Assembly (NCBI GenBank): GCA_000277445.1
Contig: AJWJ01000123.1
Location: 1-49,731 of the forward strand
DNA from: Polysphondylium violaceum
Lineage: Eukaryota > Evosea > Eumycetozoa > Dictyosteliales > Dictyosteliaceae
Direction of reading: 5' to 3'
Length of the DNA: 49,731 bases
A model generated the notes under the pieces. The model searched no databases. It was not told the origin of the DNA and was given only the letters and a program-made list of their open reading frames with translations. The position numbers were made by a program, and so were the translations under genes. Positions 19,746-32,170 of this stretch are shown here, in pieces; within the stretch, counting starts at the first letter, position 1; each line of letters opens with the position of its first letter.

Positions 19746-22277
19746 TTACATTTGCACAGATAATCTATTTGATTTTTTGTTTGTTAATTTTGGAGTAGAA
19801 CTTGCACTGCTACTGGGACTATTGCTGTTGCTACTGTTTGATAAATTACTATTATATTGAGAGGTAGCCAATTGAACTGATCTACGGTTGGAACGAGTAA
19901 GAGTGGGTGAGGGTGGAGGTGTTATTGAATTTGTACAATCGTTCATTGAGTTTACCCATTTATCTCTATTCTCTGTCGATGATGCGACAAAGGTATATAC
20001 TTTTTTGGATGTCACCACTTGGAAAGAGTCTTTGAAATTCTTTAAAATGGAGATTGCCTTGACATCAGAGAAAGCAATCGATTTAAACAATGTTTTTTGA
20101 TAGGTGTTGTTTGGACTATTATTTCTACTTGAGCTATTTGGACTGGAAATTAAAGTCGACAGTGATGGTGACGATAGATTTCCATTGCTTTCTGAACGTG
20201 GTAAAGTTGGACTCGATGCTGATAAATTTTTCGATGATTGTTGTGAAGATGACGATGAGGAAGAGGAGGAGGATTTTAAAAATGTTTTTTTTGATGAATT
20301 TAAACTATTATTACTACAGCCTTCTGTACACAATAGTATGCATTCTTTAAATAAATAAATATATAAATCTTTTTTAGTTGATGCCACAACACCTTTGAGT
20401 AATGAAAGAGGACCTTCCATAACAAATTTGTTTTGACCAACGGAAAGTATTGGATCTACGCCTTGTACCAATAATTTGATCTCATCAATTTTATCTTCTT
20501 GACTTGCTTTTCTCTTTGATTCATTCAAGTAGAGAGTAAGATCTTGAAGTTGTACCAATGCCAAACTGACTTGACCAAAATCTGGATGATCTTGGCTAGT
20601 GTACTTTTCAATGGCTTGCAATAAAACTATATATCTTGGTAGACGCTGTACAGGCATAACAAGAAAACTATTGAAATCCAAATATCTGCAACGAGTGTCT
20701 TTTTCTTTTTGATAAATTGATTTTTGAATCTCTGCATAGTTTGGACTAATCTTGAAATATCTCGTCAAGGCAAATGCCTTTTCATAGTTGTTGATATACT
20801 TTTCATACATTAGTTGCCAACTACCCATGTAGGGGAAAAATAGCTCTCCTATTGTGGACTCTGTCTCTGACCATTGATTACCATTTAAACGATTCTCTAA
20901 AGAATCTAAAAATGATTGATGAACTCTTTTAAGTTCCTCTATATTGCAAAAGAGTGTATAGATATGATGTTTTGGAAAACATGCTTCTGTTTTAAATGGG
21001 TCTAAAAATACATCAATCATTGTTGTCATATCTTGAACATAACCCTTTTCAACTTTAAGTAGTTCCTCCAATGTACGTTTACGCATTAGAGATTGATGAT
21101 TTGATGATGTTGTCACTTGTGTATTGGTTGAACTTGATGAATCTGATACTGATGAATTTAGTGATGATGATGAAAGTGATGAAGACATTGATATTGATGA
21201 TGAAATTGATGATGATCTACTTGAAAATGGCGTATTATTGTTGTTGTTATTATTTTGTTGATTATTACTATTATTATTATTATTTTGAGTAACCTTTGGA
21301 CTTATTTCTTTTTCATTGCCACTATTTGAGGCTGTTTCACTACTACTATTTGAGGCTGTTTCATTACTACTATTTGAAGCTGTTTCATTTTCATCAATTA
21401 TTAAACTATTACTACTGGAAATATCTAATGGCTCAATTAAAAGTTGATCTTTTTTAATATCACTACTATTACTGCTACTGATGCTGCTGGTGCTGCAACT
21501 ACTACTATTGATATCATTATTTAATTGATTATCAATGTCCTGAGTAGGTGATGATTGAATTTGAATTGATTTAACATCATTGTTGTTAATTTGTTCTTGA
21601 TCCTTTTGTTGTTGTTGATGATCTTGTTTTAAAACATTTGTACTAATTGCAGTTGAACCAATTTCAGCAGAATCTGACTCCTTATCAATGACTATAATAG
21701 GTGTGGAATCTTGTTGGTGATCCTTTAATTTTAAGACAAATTCATTACTCTTGTACGATTCTTTTAATTTCTTTAAAAGTCTCATAGCTAACCATCTCCT
21801 AATCACTGCTTGAATCTTAATAATACACCAAACTCTATGACTACTTTTTGATACAATTCTATAAATATTTTTTTTAAATAAATAAATAAATAAAAAAACA
21901 CACAAATAGAGTAATATTATAATTGATAAAAAAACACACACGAAATTGGATTTATATTTTAAACGAAAAAAACAAGAAAAAAAAAAAGAAAAAAGAAAAA
22001 AAAAAAAGAAAACGAACAAAGGTATTCAGTGTCCCGATCGGGGAAATTAAATAAAAAAAAATATTGAAAAAGAAAAAAAAAAATTAATATTAATAAATCT
22101 GATATTGGGCGGGGGTTTGTTCAATGAGAATCATCTACCAACACAAGTGACACACAATATTTGGTAATTGTTCACGTTAGATCCAACTAATAATACTTAC
22201 GGTGATGATTTGGACTTTATAGCAATTGCTTGTCTAGATGTCACACTAGATCTATGCATTACACTGTGTCGATTCAT
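19746..22277 (-). CDS. IQ motif-DH-PH Rho guanine nucleotide exchange factor
   Basis: Activates Rho/Rac GTPases. Exon 1 is 22277..22201 (MNRHSVMHRSSVTSRQAIAI...), joined over a long 342-nt, A-rich intron (GTAAGT...TTATAG) to 21858..19746, giving 729 aa. The longer open frame that starts in the intron (poly-Phe) is discarded. An IQ-like calmodulin motif, IIKIQAVIRRWLAMRLLKKL, lies near residues 36-58. A 220-residue Ser/Asn/Gln-rich stretch follows, with a three-copy 8-residue repeat. The DH domain is about 285-490 (RTLEELLKVEKGYVQDM, LVMPVQRLPRYIVLLQAI). The PH domain is about 500-668 and is split by a long Ser/Asn insert after YIYLFKECILLC, with its closing helix at NRDKWVNSMNDC. GTPase specificity cannot be read from sequence. 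Confidence 0.9.
21321..21392 (-). repeat. Three tandem 24-bp units in the RhoGEF coding region
   Basis: Units at 21321-21344, 21345-21368 and 21369-21392 differ by only a few bases and encode ETASNSSN, ETASNSSS and ETASNSGN-type octamers. Unlike the surrounding homopolymer runs this is a true minisatellite. It keeps frame and could vary in copy number between strains. Confidence 0.85.
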
Positions 22278-23827
22278 TGTTTTTTCTCAATAAATAAATA
22301 AATAAATAGATTGTTTGTTTGTTGCTGTTGGTGGAGATGAACTGCTGTAAATCTATTTCTAAAAATAGATTAATTGAATTACTTTTACTACGATTCACTC
22401 TATTATTATTCCTATTACTATTACACTACAGTGTTTGTCACTATATAATTCTATATGTGTATCTCTATATATATATGTGTGTGTGGTGCGTGATGAATCA
22501 ACTAAGTAATTAAAAATAACTACTGTGTGTACATATATTATTATTATTATTATTATTATTACTATACAATTGATAAGATATTAAAATAAATATATCAAGA
22601 AATTATTATTATTATTATTATTATAAAGTTGTATTACAGCTGAATGATATAAATTTAAATAATTGTTAGTTTTAGTCATCAAAATATTGTGTGTGTTTCT
22701 AGGGTGAGTGTGAGGGTGAGTGTTGATAAAGTTGAAGTAAAGAAAAAAAATGTAATGATATTTAGTCAATAATAGAATGGGGGACAAGATACAGATAACA
22801 ACAATGTAAAAAAAAAAAATATTAAATAATAAAAATAGTAGTTGGTGTGGGTAATAAAAATAAATAATATTGATGATGGCGATTATAGTAATATAAAATC
22901 ACACAATAAACAAGAAAATTTCAATGGTTATAGTTGAGGTAAAACTGTGATTACCTCTCTAATTATAGTGTGTGTACAAAAATTTGAAAAAAAAAAAAAA
23001 AAAAAATCAAAAAACACAGTCACACCACACACCATACAAGGGGAGTTATATGATAGATACACTCACTACTACTTATACAAAAATAAAAATTAATAAATAA
23101 ATAAAGAAATAGTTTCAAAACCAATTAACATCATTTAGCAATGTTTTGTATATCAAGTGCAAGTGCTACTGTTATTGCTGGTAGGGGGTGTAGTGATGTA
23201 CACATTATTAAAAGTGTATTGATGATGTGGGTGTGGTGTGTTGAATATGTACTATATATTAAATCTAAACCAAAGATCATAATTTTGTAGATGTAATGGT
23301 GCACCACATATGACAATATCGATGATGTAAATTTAAACAAACCAAATTTATTATGTAGTATGAATGTGTTTAAAACAAAATCTATTCTTACCTTGATTAT
23401 CTTGATGGAGTATCTATTAGATATATATTGTGTGGTGTGAATCTCAATATAAAAAAAGATATTCGGGTATGGTAGGCGACTCTTTATATATAAGGAAATT
23501 TTTATGAAATTGTTATTTTGTATTGTTATAAAAGTCGAAACTCGTAAAAAGTAGAAATGAAGAATGATAATTGAATGTTTTTAACAATAAAATCATAGAA
23601 ATTTGAGATTTGTATAAATATAGTATATAATGTGTGAGTGTGGTGTGTGTTGGTATTTTATATATATAAAATAGAGTATAATATATTTTATGTATGTGAG
23701 TGGGTGTGTTTGTGTAAAATTACAAGAAAAGTTAAAGTTAAACTAGAGTTGGAGTTGTTTATGATTTTACAAAATATAGAGATAATAATATCTCAATAGG
23801 GAGTGTGATTTGATGGATGCTGCGCAG

Positions 23828-23830
<3 letters not shown>

Positions 23831-23866
<36 letters not shown>
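23831..23866. repeat. Poly(A) tract of 36
   Basis: The longest uninterrupted homopolymer in the window. Such runs are common in dictyostelid spacers. No reverse-transcriptase frame or target-site duplication is seen next to it. Confidence 0.95.
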
Positions 23867-23868
<2 letters not shown>

Positions 23869-24018
23869 AAAACAGAGCAATGCTGTTTGTCTTGTCTGTA
23901 AGGGTCAGATTTTTATTTTATTACAAATGATCAGTTACTAGAAAAGGGATCGATTTTGATAATAAGCTTTTGAGTAAGCATACAAAGGCATCGGTATGTG
24001 TGATAATGTGATGCATTA

Positions 24019-24042
24019 TTATTCAAAGATATCTTTGAATAA
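24019..24042. repeat. 24-bp perfect palindrome
   Basis: The half-site TTATTCAAAGAT is followed directly by its reverse complement ATCTTTGAATAA, with no spacer. It lies in the mixed-composition part of the 2.7-kb spacer, about 0.9 kb from the RalGAP start. It could be a dimeric factor site or a cruciform. Confidence 0.8.
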
Positions 24043-24821
24043 AAAAATGAAAGGTAATGTGTTGTTGATACAATATTTATTATCCCACCCATTCTGAATT
24101 AAAAACACGATCCCTATGGGCCTCACTTTGCCTGAAAAGTTCTATTTTTATCAAAGGGAAGAGTCCCAAATGAGGAAAGAAAATTGTCGAGATATTTATT
24201 TATTCATAACTCTTATTGGTTAAAACACACAAGTAAGATGAATGAACACTCCTTTGCATTCCTTTTTGCTCAAAAAAAATAACAATAAAATAGGATCAAT
24301 CTTTGAACATCCTCTCTGGGAAGCGATGGGAACCACATAAAAATTACACAAAAGTTTTTTTCCACTTACTTTGCTTGAGCCGTGTGTGCCTCTCCATCAT
24401 AGATATTCTCAAACAAATTTTTTATTTCAAAAAAAGAGATATTTTCGAAAAAGAAGAAAAAAATACACTCTTTGAGCAAAAAATGCGAACAAATTAAAAA
24501 CGTTTTTTTTTCAATTTTTTTTTTTTTCTTAATATTTTTGTGCATGTCATAGAGGTGAGGGCTAATCTATATTCTAGGCCTTTCATTATTGTAACTTTTC
24601 ACTCACTATTTGATTAATTGTAATAATAGTATTATTATTATTATTATTAAACCACAAGAAATCTTGTTTTTGTGTGTCAAAGTGTGTTTAAACAATTGTT
24701 TTGATTTAGATATATAAATCACATCAAAAACTTTATTTTTTTTTTATTTTTTTTTATTTTTTTTTTTTGTTTTCATTCACACCCACCCCCAAGATCTAAA
24801 TTTGTGCGTGTGTGATATTAT

Positions 24822-24858
24822 CTCATTTATTATTAGTGATCACTAATAATAAAGTGAG
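24822..24858. repeat. 28-bp perfect palindrome, extended to 18-bp arms with one bulge
   Basis: The core 24826-24853 is perfectly self-complementary, with half-site TTTATTATTAGTGA and no loop. Allowing one bulged G at 24854, the arms extend by CTCA (24822-24825) and TGAG (24855-24858). It ends 95 bp upstream of the RalGAP ATG, so it lies in the promoter or 5' UTR. Confidence 0.85.
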
Positions 24859-24953
24859 TCCTTGCTTGTGACAACATCCATAGTAATATAATAAATAGCA
24901 CACACAATTGTAATATAATAATATAATAATAATAATAGTAGTAGTAGTAAAGA

Positions 24954-27900
24954 ATGAATAGTAATGGTGTAAATACAAGTGGTGGTGTAACAACAACATC
25001 ATCGACAAACACAACCTCACCATCATTAGTTTCTCAAGTAGGACCAAATATACCAATATCACCAAACACAGCATTAAACAACAATGTAACACCAACCTCT
25101 GAGAAAACCAAAGAAAAAGAAAAAGCTAAAAAGAAACTGGCAATTTTTTTAGATATAAATTTAGATTCATTTAAAAGATTCAAAGGTTTATCATCATTTA
25201 TTGGTAAGTGTATTAAATAGATAGTAGTATGTCGAGGAATACAGAATTAATAAATAAAATTAAATTTCTATAGCAAATTCAGATGAGAATGAAATAGACA
25301 AGGTATTTAAAGAAAATAGTTATCAAGTCTATCAAACAATGTTATCAACATTTTCGGCATACGAAATTGGAACTTATAAAGGAAAACAACATTATGCAGA
25401 GAAAGAGGTTCTCAAACTGATGGAGCTATTGAAAAGAATTTTAATTCATTTGGAAGGATTTGTGCGTAAAGGTTGGCAGGTAAAGAGTATTATAAATGTT
25501 TTGGAAAAGATGTTGGGCATTGAAAACATTCAATCGCTTAGACTCTCTGGTTTCTCTGTGTTGATGGTGTTTTTAGAGGTCATGGAAAAACCAGATAAAT
25601 ACAAGTTGGAGTTATTCTCTTCTTGCATAGACTTTACACCATACATTGCCGATTACATCAGCAAGATTAATCTTGCGAAAAAGGTGTTTGCAAGTCAAGA
25701 GCTCAAGAGATTCATTGTGATTCAATCGACAGAGCCACCCACCAAGGAGGATTCGACGACTCTATTTGAACAGATATTTGTCCATATGGATAAACGATTG
25801 CCAAACAACTTTCATTTCTGGTTCGAGTTGCTCAAAGTACACTATCTATCGATACTCTATCCAAACATTTGCAAACAAAATGGTATTTTACCTCCAAATG
25901 ATATCACTGGCTTTGTTAGTCATTGTCCACATGAATTACAAGTGGTCATTATCAATTATCTATCAAAATGGCTGACATCCAGTGGACCATCCAATTCATC
26001 GGCCATCAAAGATTACTTTTTATATAATATAATTCCAACCAACACTGCTGGATCCATTCCCCACTCTCCATCATTACAATCTGTAGTTGATAGTGCTGCC
26101 ACCACTGCCAGCTCTGCTCAACAACAACAACAAACTCAACGAATATCTCCATCTGGTTCTTTTGAACAATTTACAAATACTCCAGGTCGTGGAAATATAT
26201 CTATTCTATTGGAGATATTTAAACAAAGTTGTAGATTACCTTTGAAATATTATGAAGTCATTAAAAAATCAATATCAACTTTTAAACATCTGTTCTTGGT
26301 ATGTCACATTCATTAATTCAATATGTAGCATTTAAATCATACAATACTAATTCAACTTATTTATAGGAAAACTTGAATGAATTGGATTTAGGTGAAGACT
26401 TAAATACTTATCAAACATTTATATTTAATGAAATGTTGCATGTATTTGAGACTGAATCAGCAACTTATGAAAAAGAAAGAGAGATCATTGGAACCTATAT
26501 TATCGATGTTTATAAATATATGATTGAAAACTATCAAAGCTTTAAACCAAACCTCAAAGAGATTGCATTGAATTCAATGTTGCAAGGTACCGTTGCATTG
26601 TTGAGAAAGAGCAATCCAAACAAGACAGTGAGTCTCACTTTGGAGCAAAACATTGTATCAACTACATTGTATGGTTGGATAAAATCAAAGGAGACCAATG
26701 GAAAGATGTGGGACAGTTTTCATAGTAGTTTTGAAGAGATATTCTATCGTCCAGAGGTGATCAAACAAATTAGATCAAAGTTGATGCAGGTTACATTGGT
26801 TCTCAAGGATCTCGTCTATCCCCTTAGTCAAAGAAAGATACAAAAGAAAGCAAAAGATATTAGAAACACAAGTAAAGGTGGTGAACCCAAATCATTGGAT
26901 CACCAAGACGTTCCAGCCGAAATACCTGCTGATCCTGCCATTGCTACCGCGATTAAATGGGATGTGGAGAGTTGCAATTGGATTTGGCATTGTATTTTGG
27001 ATCTATTCAAGAATCTTCATCGTATCAAAGAGACCAATATTCACGAGCTTGCCACTCATATCCTCGTCGATATTGTCGATCTCTTTATTCGTACAGAGGT
27101 CGAGGTAGACTTTGCCGATTCACTCGATGAAACTAGACCCGCCCATCTATCGTTGATCAATATATTTGGTCCACGTCTATTTGACACTTGTTTGTTAGAT
27201 AGCAAGTTTATAAAGAGCAAGGTGCTTGCATTGGGTTGTTTGTGCAGATTGGTGTGTCGTCATCATCCACAATACCCCATCTCTATCCTCTCACACTTTT
27301 TCGGTGTCATCAACAATGCAATGATATCACCACCTGTCAATGGCGTAGATTTGTCTTGGTCCATTATATTAAACAGCAGTAATATATTCAATCTCTCCAT
27401 TCCGGGTGCCAACATCCTCATCCCAACATTTTTATATAAGATCAAATGTATTCTCACCCTCAAGAATGGTGAGCTCAATCCCCCATCCGAGGTGAGAAAG
27501 AAATGCATCATCATTGTCTGTTCATTGATCTTTTATCCAAACCAATTCCCCAACATGGATATTTACAATCAACGTGAGGTCAAGGGCAAGCTATTGGGCA
27601 ATGATCTAACAATGGCCGAGATGAAAAAAGATATAATGGAAATCCTCCACTTTACTCTCAAGTCCGACAAACAGCTCGAAAACAAGTTGATATGCACATG
27701 GGGTCTATCTGTATTTTTAATGGAAGAGTTTAATTGTAATTATAACCAAGACCTCATCAACGATATCATTGATGCCATCACATCCAACACCCTCAATATT
27801 GAATCTAGTGTTGCACGTGCTGCACTCGACTCTTTGTCTTCGATTGGTTTGATATTCAACAAACTCAACAAACCAACCATCAATAGAATTCTCGTTTCAC

Positions 27901-30005
27901 TCTGTACTAGTATCTCTAAAACACTACCCGAAATATTTGAAGGTACCTCTGCTGTGACTGAGCAAACTATTGCCGGTCATTTCCATTGTTTATTGGATTG
28001 GATATCCATGGACAACAGTATCTTTGACGATTCCATCTATTCTGAATTTAGAACACAAATGTTTTATTGCATCGAAGAGGGTCTTGGTCTAAAGGGCGAT
28101 TATTGGAGCACCACCGGTGTACCAGTCAAACAAGAGTCGGTCGTTACCAGCACCGATTCAAAAGATCAATTGAAAAGCACCACAAAGAACCTTACCATCA
28201 AAAAGAATCTATATCATAAAATCAAAGGATCATCATCCTCATCAAGCAACTCTACACCAGCAGAAGAAGAGCCTCAAGATACCACCACCAAGTTTTTAGT
28301 CATTCACGACGCCTGTGAAACCCTTTTATCACATTGCTTCAACTTTGCTCATAATTTCCCATCTAAAGAAGGCGCTGAATTTATTAGCTCATTCATTGAC
28401 GAAGAAGATGACCAATTGTTTAATGAAATTGAGGAAGGAGTCAATAATAGCGGTAGCAGTAACAATAACAGTAATCCAAATTCAAATTCAATTATTACCA
28501 ATAACCAAACTCATATTCATACATTACCCGATGGAAAGACATTGTCATCATTGCCATTGTTTTGTGTATTGAATGACAATGCATTGATATCGGTGGTTGA
28601 AATTCCCAAACCCAATGGAACAGGTACACTTGCAAGACTATTTATACGTGATGCCACTGGAAAATATGTTTGGAACTTTGATTGTGACTATGATCTAGAA
28701 AAACAATTAAACAGTAATCTTCAAATGTACATTTCCAACATCAATGATATTATCAAAGACTCTAATAGCAGCACCATTATATTTGATCAAAACCAAAATG
28801 CCTTTAAATATATAAACAATGTATCACAATCACCAACCATCAAACCCATAGAGCCAGATGAAAAACTCAATAATCTCCTTTTGAGTCTCTCCAAAGAACA
28901 CCCAGAATGTCTCCCAACCAGTGGCGTATTTTTGAACAATCCTCTCATCAACTTGAAGTCGAGTCTCATCAATGAATTTACAAAGAATCAAGGTGAAATC
29001 AACTCATTCATCGAGAGAGAGAATACATTCAACATTGACAAATATTCTCTTCCACCCAGTGGCAATAGTTGGTCATTGAATCTACCGGAAAACTTTAAAC
29101 CTGTTGTCTCACAATCGAGTCGTTTGTTGATGTCATACTTTGGCTTTTTGGATTTCAACATCTCTTCCAATACACTAAAACAATTAGAGTCCACCAATAA
29201 GCTCAGCAGAGCCCTCACTCAATTGGATATCACCCCCGGCCGTGAGATTCTCAAGATTGGTGTTATCTACACTGCCGAAGGCCAGGATGATCAAAAGGAT
29301 ATCTTGAGAAACGATAAAGGATCCGATCTGTATCGTGAATTTGTCGATGGACTCGGATGGCCAGTGGATTTAACCACCCATCAAGGTTATTTGGGTGGAT
29401 TGGATAGAAAGAAATCAACAGGTATTACCGCACCCTACTATGCCACACCATCGATTGAAACCATTTTCCACGATATTACACTCATGCCAACCAATCCCAT
29501 CGATTCTCAACAAATCCACAAGAAACGTCATGTCGGCAATGATATTGTAAACATTGTTTGGTCTGAACATATTAGAGACTACTCGCCAACCACCATCACC
29601 AGTCAATTCAACGACGCTCTCGTCATTGTCTATCCATTGTCCAATGGATTGTTTAGAATTCAAATCTATAGAAAGGAATCCAAAGTGCCCATGTTTGGAC
29701 CATTGATCCACGGTATGGCTGTCAATAAGCAACTCCTCTCACTCCTCGTCAGACAAACTGCCATCAATGCCTATCGTTATGTTAGATACAACACTCCAAA
29801 CTATTCCAAACCATTTGTATTGAGAAAACTCAGAATCAAAGAAATTGTCGATAGATACTCTTCAGAAAGAAACTATGTGGACTATGTACACTCTATAGTT
29901 AGTGGTAGTAGTAATTTCCAACAAGCTCCACCTGTAACATCTCTAAACACCTCAAATGATAATAGCGCTCAAACAACAACAACAACAAATACTTCGACCA
30001 TATAA
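24954..30005 (+). CDS. RalGAP alpha-like GTPase-activating protein (tuberin family)
   Basis: Catalytic subunit type that would pair with RalGAP beta to switch off Ral/Rap/Rheb-like GTPases. Exons 24954..25203, 25274..26298 and 26367..30005, with introns of 70 and 68 nt (GTAAGT, GTATGT), give 1637 aa. The N-terminus has a Thr/Ser/Asn tail and a Lys-rich charged stretch. A long helical-repeat region follows (about 70-1100), with Ser/Asn inserts. The C-terminal Rap/RanGAP domain (about 1386-1590) reads ILKIGVIYTAEGQDDQKDIL, FVDGLGWPVDL, GYLGGLDRKKSTG and HVGNDIVNIVWSEH, with the catalytic asparagine thumb at about residue 1483. It then continues through YPLSNGLFRIQIYRKE and FGPLIHGMAVN. The WSEHIRDY text and GLGW...GG line up closely with human RALGAPA1/2 rather than tuberin. 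Confidence 0.93.
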
Positions 30006-30263
30006 ATAAATAATAATTAATTTAAATAGTAGTAATAGATAATAGTAGCCATAATTTTTATTTTATTTTTTCACATAGGGGTATGAGTGAGTCACAAACA
30101 AGCATTGTTATTCATTGAAATATTATAATTTTAAAAACTTGTTTCCATTATCCTCGTCACCACTTGCATCGTTTCTCGAAAAAAAAAAAAAAAATAAGAT
30201 TTTAATTTTTTAATTTTCATTTTTTTAGTATTACTATTTTCATATGGTGAAGATAAAAATAAA

Positions 30264-31919
30264 ATGAAACTACCAATATTAACTATTTTATTACTTACCT
30301 TATCAATTACATTTGTATCATGTCTTACTCCAAAAGGTATTGTATATTTATCATTAATTACCCGTTGTATAAAGAAATACATATGAAAAAAACACAAATA
30401 TTTCTATATTTATCTCAACAATAATCCTAATATAGTGTTAATTACAACATAATATCATCTAGAACATATTGAAAAATTCATCAAAGAAGGAGATGAACTA
30501 TTTAAAGGAGGAAAATATGATTCAGCATTAAAAAAATATTCAGACGCAATCGACACTATTGGAACAGATTACGAGCACTTTCCAGAAATAGTTAGTTTGT
30601 TTTTCAAGAGAGCAGGCATATATCACAGCAGAGGTAAATTACTATTGGCACTCAGTGATGTAAATAGAGCCATAGAGATCAATCCTGAAAATGTGCATGC
30701 AAAGATAAAGAGAGCCAAGATTCAAACATCATTGGGTCGTTTTGAAAATGCAATGGACGAGTACAAACACATTCTCAAATCCAAACCAGATCAAAGACAG
30801 GCCAAAGATGCATTGGCTCAGTTGAAAACTGATATCACTACTCTTGAAAAGGTGAGAGAGATGGTCAATGTAAAGCACAACTATAAAGAGGCGCTACCCT
30901 TGTTGGACAAGTTACTAAAGAACATTCAAGACCTCAAAGAGGCCCGTCTATTGAGAACCGAGTGTTACTATCTCTTGGGCGATCACAGAAGGGCACTCGA
31001 AGAGACTACTGCCATTCTCAAGTCTGAGCCTAAATGCGTGCCTGCCTTTTACTGGAGAGGTCGTTCCTTCTTCTCCGTGGGCGAAAAGGACGCTGCACTT
31101 AAATATTTGAACGAAGGTTTGGCATTTGATCCAGAGAATGAATTGTGTTTGAAGCAGGTACAAGACATAAACAAGTTTGAAAAGGCATCTAATAATGCCA
31201 AAGAGTTGTTTAATCAAAATAGATTTGATCAAGCAATCATTCAAATCAAGCAGGCCCTCGAAGTCGAACCAAACAGTCAAATCCACTCTCTTCCACTCTA
31301 TGTACTCGAATGTAAAGCTAATCTTAAACAAAAGAAACCCAAAGAAGCCATCACCTCTTGCAACAAGGCCATTGAATTGGACGAGGGTAGTGCAGATGCC
31401 TATTTCTCTCGTGGTGAGGTGTACATGTATGAAGAAGACTATGATAAAGCCCTCAGAGACTATAACAAGGCCAATGAACTCAGACCCCACGATCAAGCCA
31501 TCACCGAAGGTATCCACAGAGCCCAACGTGGTCAAAGTATGGCCAAGAGAAAGGATCTCTACAAAATATTGGGTATTCCAAAGACTGCCACCGACAGAGA
31601 AGTTAAAAAGGCATTCAAAGTGTTGGCCCTCCAAAATCATCCAGACAAGAGTGCTCCCGAAGACAGAGAAGCCGCTGAAAAGAAATACATGGAGATATCT
31701 CATGCTTATGAAATTTTATCTGATCAAGAAAAGAGAGAAAGATACGATAGAGGTGAAGACGTCGATGGCAGTGGTGGTAATCCACAACAACAACGTGGTC
31801 AACATGGCTTCCCCTTTAATCCATTTGGTGGTGGTGGTTTTGGTGGCTTTGGTCAACAACAACAACAACACGGAGGACAACAACATTTCACTTTTAATTT
31901 TGGTGGTTTTGGTCGTTAA
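30264..31919 (+). CDS. DNAJC3/p58IPK-type ER co-chaperone (TPR + J domain)
   Basis: ER-lumen Hsp40 that hands unfolded clients to BiP. Exon 1, 30264..30336, encodes a signal peptide (MKLPILTILLLTLSITFVSC). A 126-nt intron (GTATTG...TCTAG) leads to exon 2, 30463..31919; total 509 aa against 504 in human DNAJC3. The join reads LTPK-EHIEKFIKEGDELFK. Nine or so TPR units fill residues 26-375 (for example KEGDELFKGGKYDSALKKYS, CNKAIELDEGSADAYFSRGE). The J domain, about 388-456, contains DLYKILGIPKTATDREVKKA and the HPD triad near 417. A short Gly/Phe/Gln-rich tail follows. There is no KDEL-type retention signal, as in the human protein. The gene is convergent with POMP. Confidence 0.93.
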
Positions 31920-32170
31920 TAATAGTAGTAATAGTGATAAAAAAAATAAATCCAATCTTAAATAATGTTAGATATCTGTTGTTGTTTATAACTTGTTTTT
32001 TTATTTTAATAAATTAGAGATATAAATAAATTATAAATCAATTTATTAAATTAATTTTATACATCTTTTGTTTTGTTTTACTTATGAGTAGGTGTATGTG
32101 TATGTGTAGGATGTTGATGAGATTGATTACAGTTGATTATATATATATTTTATATGAATTTGTTGTAAAT

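Larger units (their letters stand above)
22278..24953. other. 2.7-kb spacer between divergent RhoGEF and RalGAP genes
   Basis: No protein gene seen. About 22278-23830 is A/T- and TG-rich, with ATAA and ATT microsatellites and GTGTG motifs. A36 lies at 23831-23866. About 23870-24600 is more mixed in base use and could hold an untranslated RNA; it contains a 24-bp palindrome (24019-24042). A T-rich block (about 24735-24770) and a long palindrome (24822-24858) precede the RalGAP ATG. Confidence 0.5.

Noticed and set aside
21860-22019. Phe-rich N-terminal extension of the RhoGEF frame
   Set aside because: It begins at TTG in an A-rich intron; the spliced exon 1 with a real ATG fits better.
23831-23866. 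Poly(A) tract as the tail of an inserted retroelement
   Set aside because: No reverse-transcriptase text, no target-site duplication, and such tracts are common in these spacers.
24303-24497. 64-codon plus-strand frame in the 2.7-kb spacer
   Set aside because: Starts at TTG, has no domain, and its second half is A-rich low complexity.
30948-31703. Long minus-strand frame opposite the DNAJC3 gene
   Set aside because: It mirrors the conserved TPR/J-domain coding strand and has no recognisable protein content.
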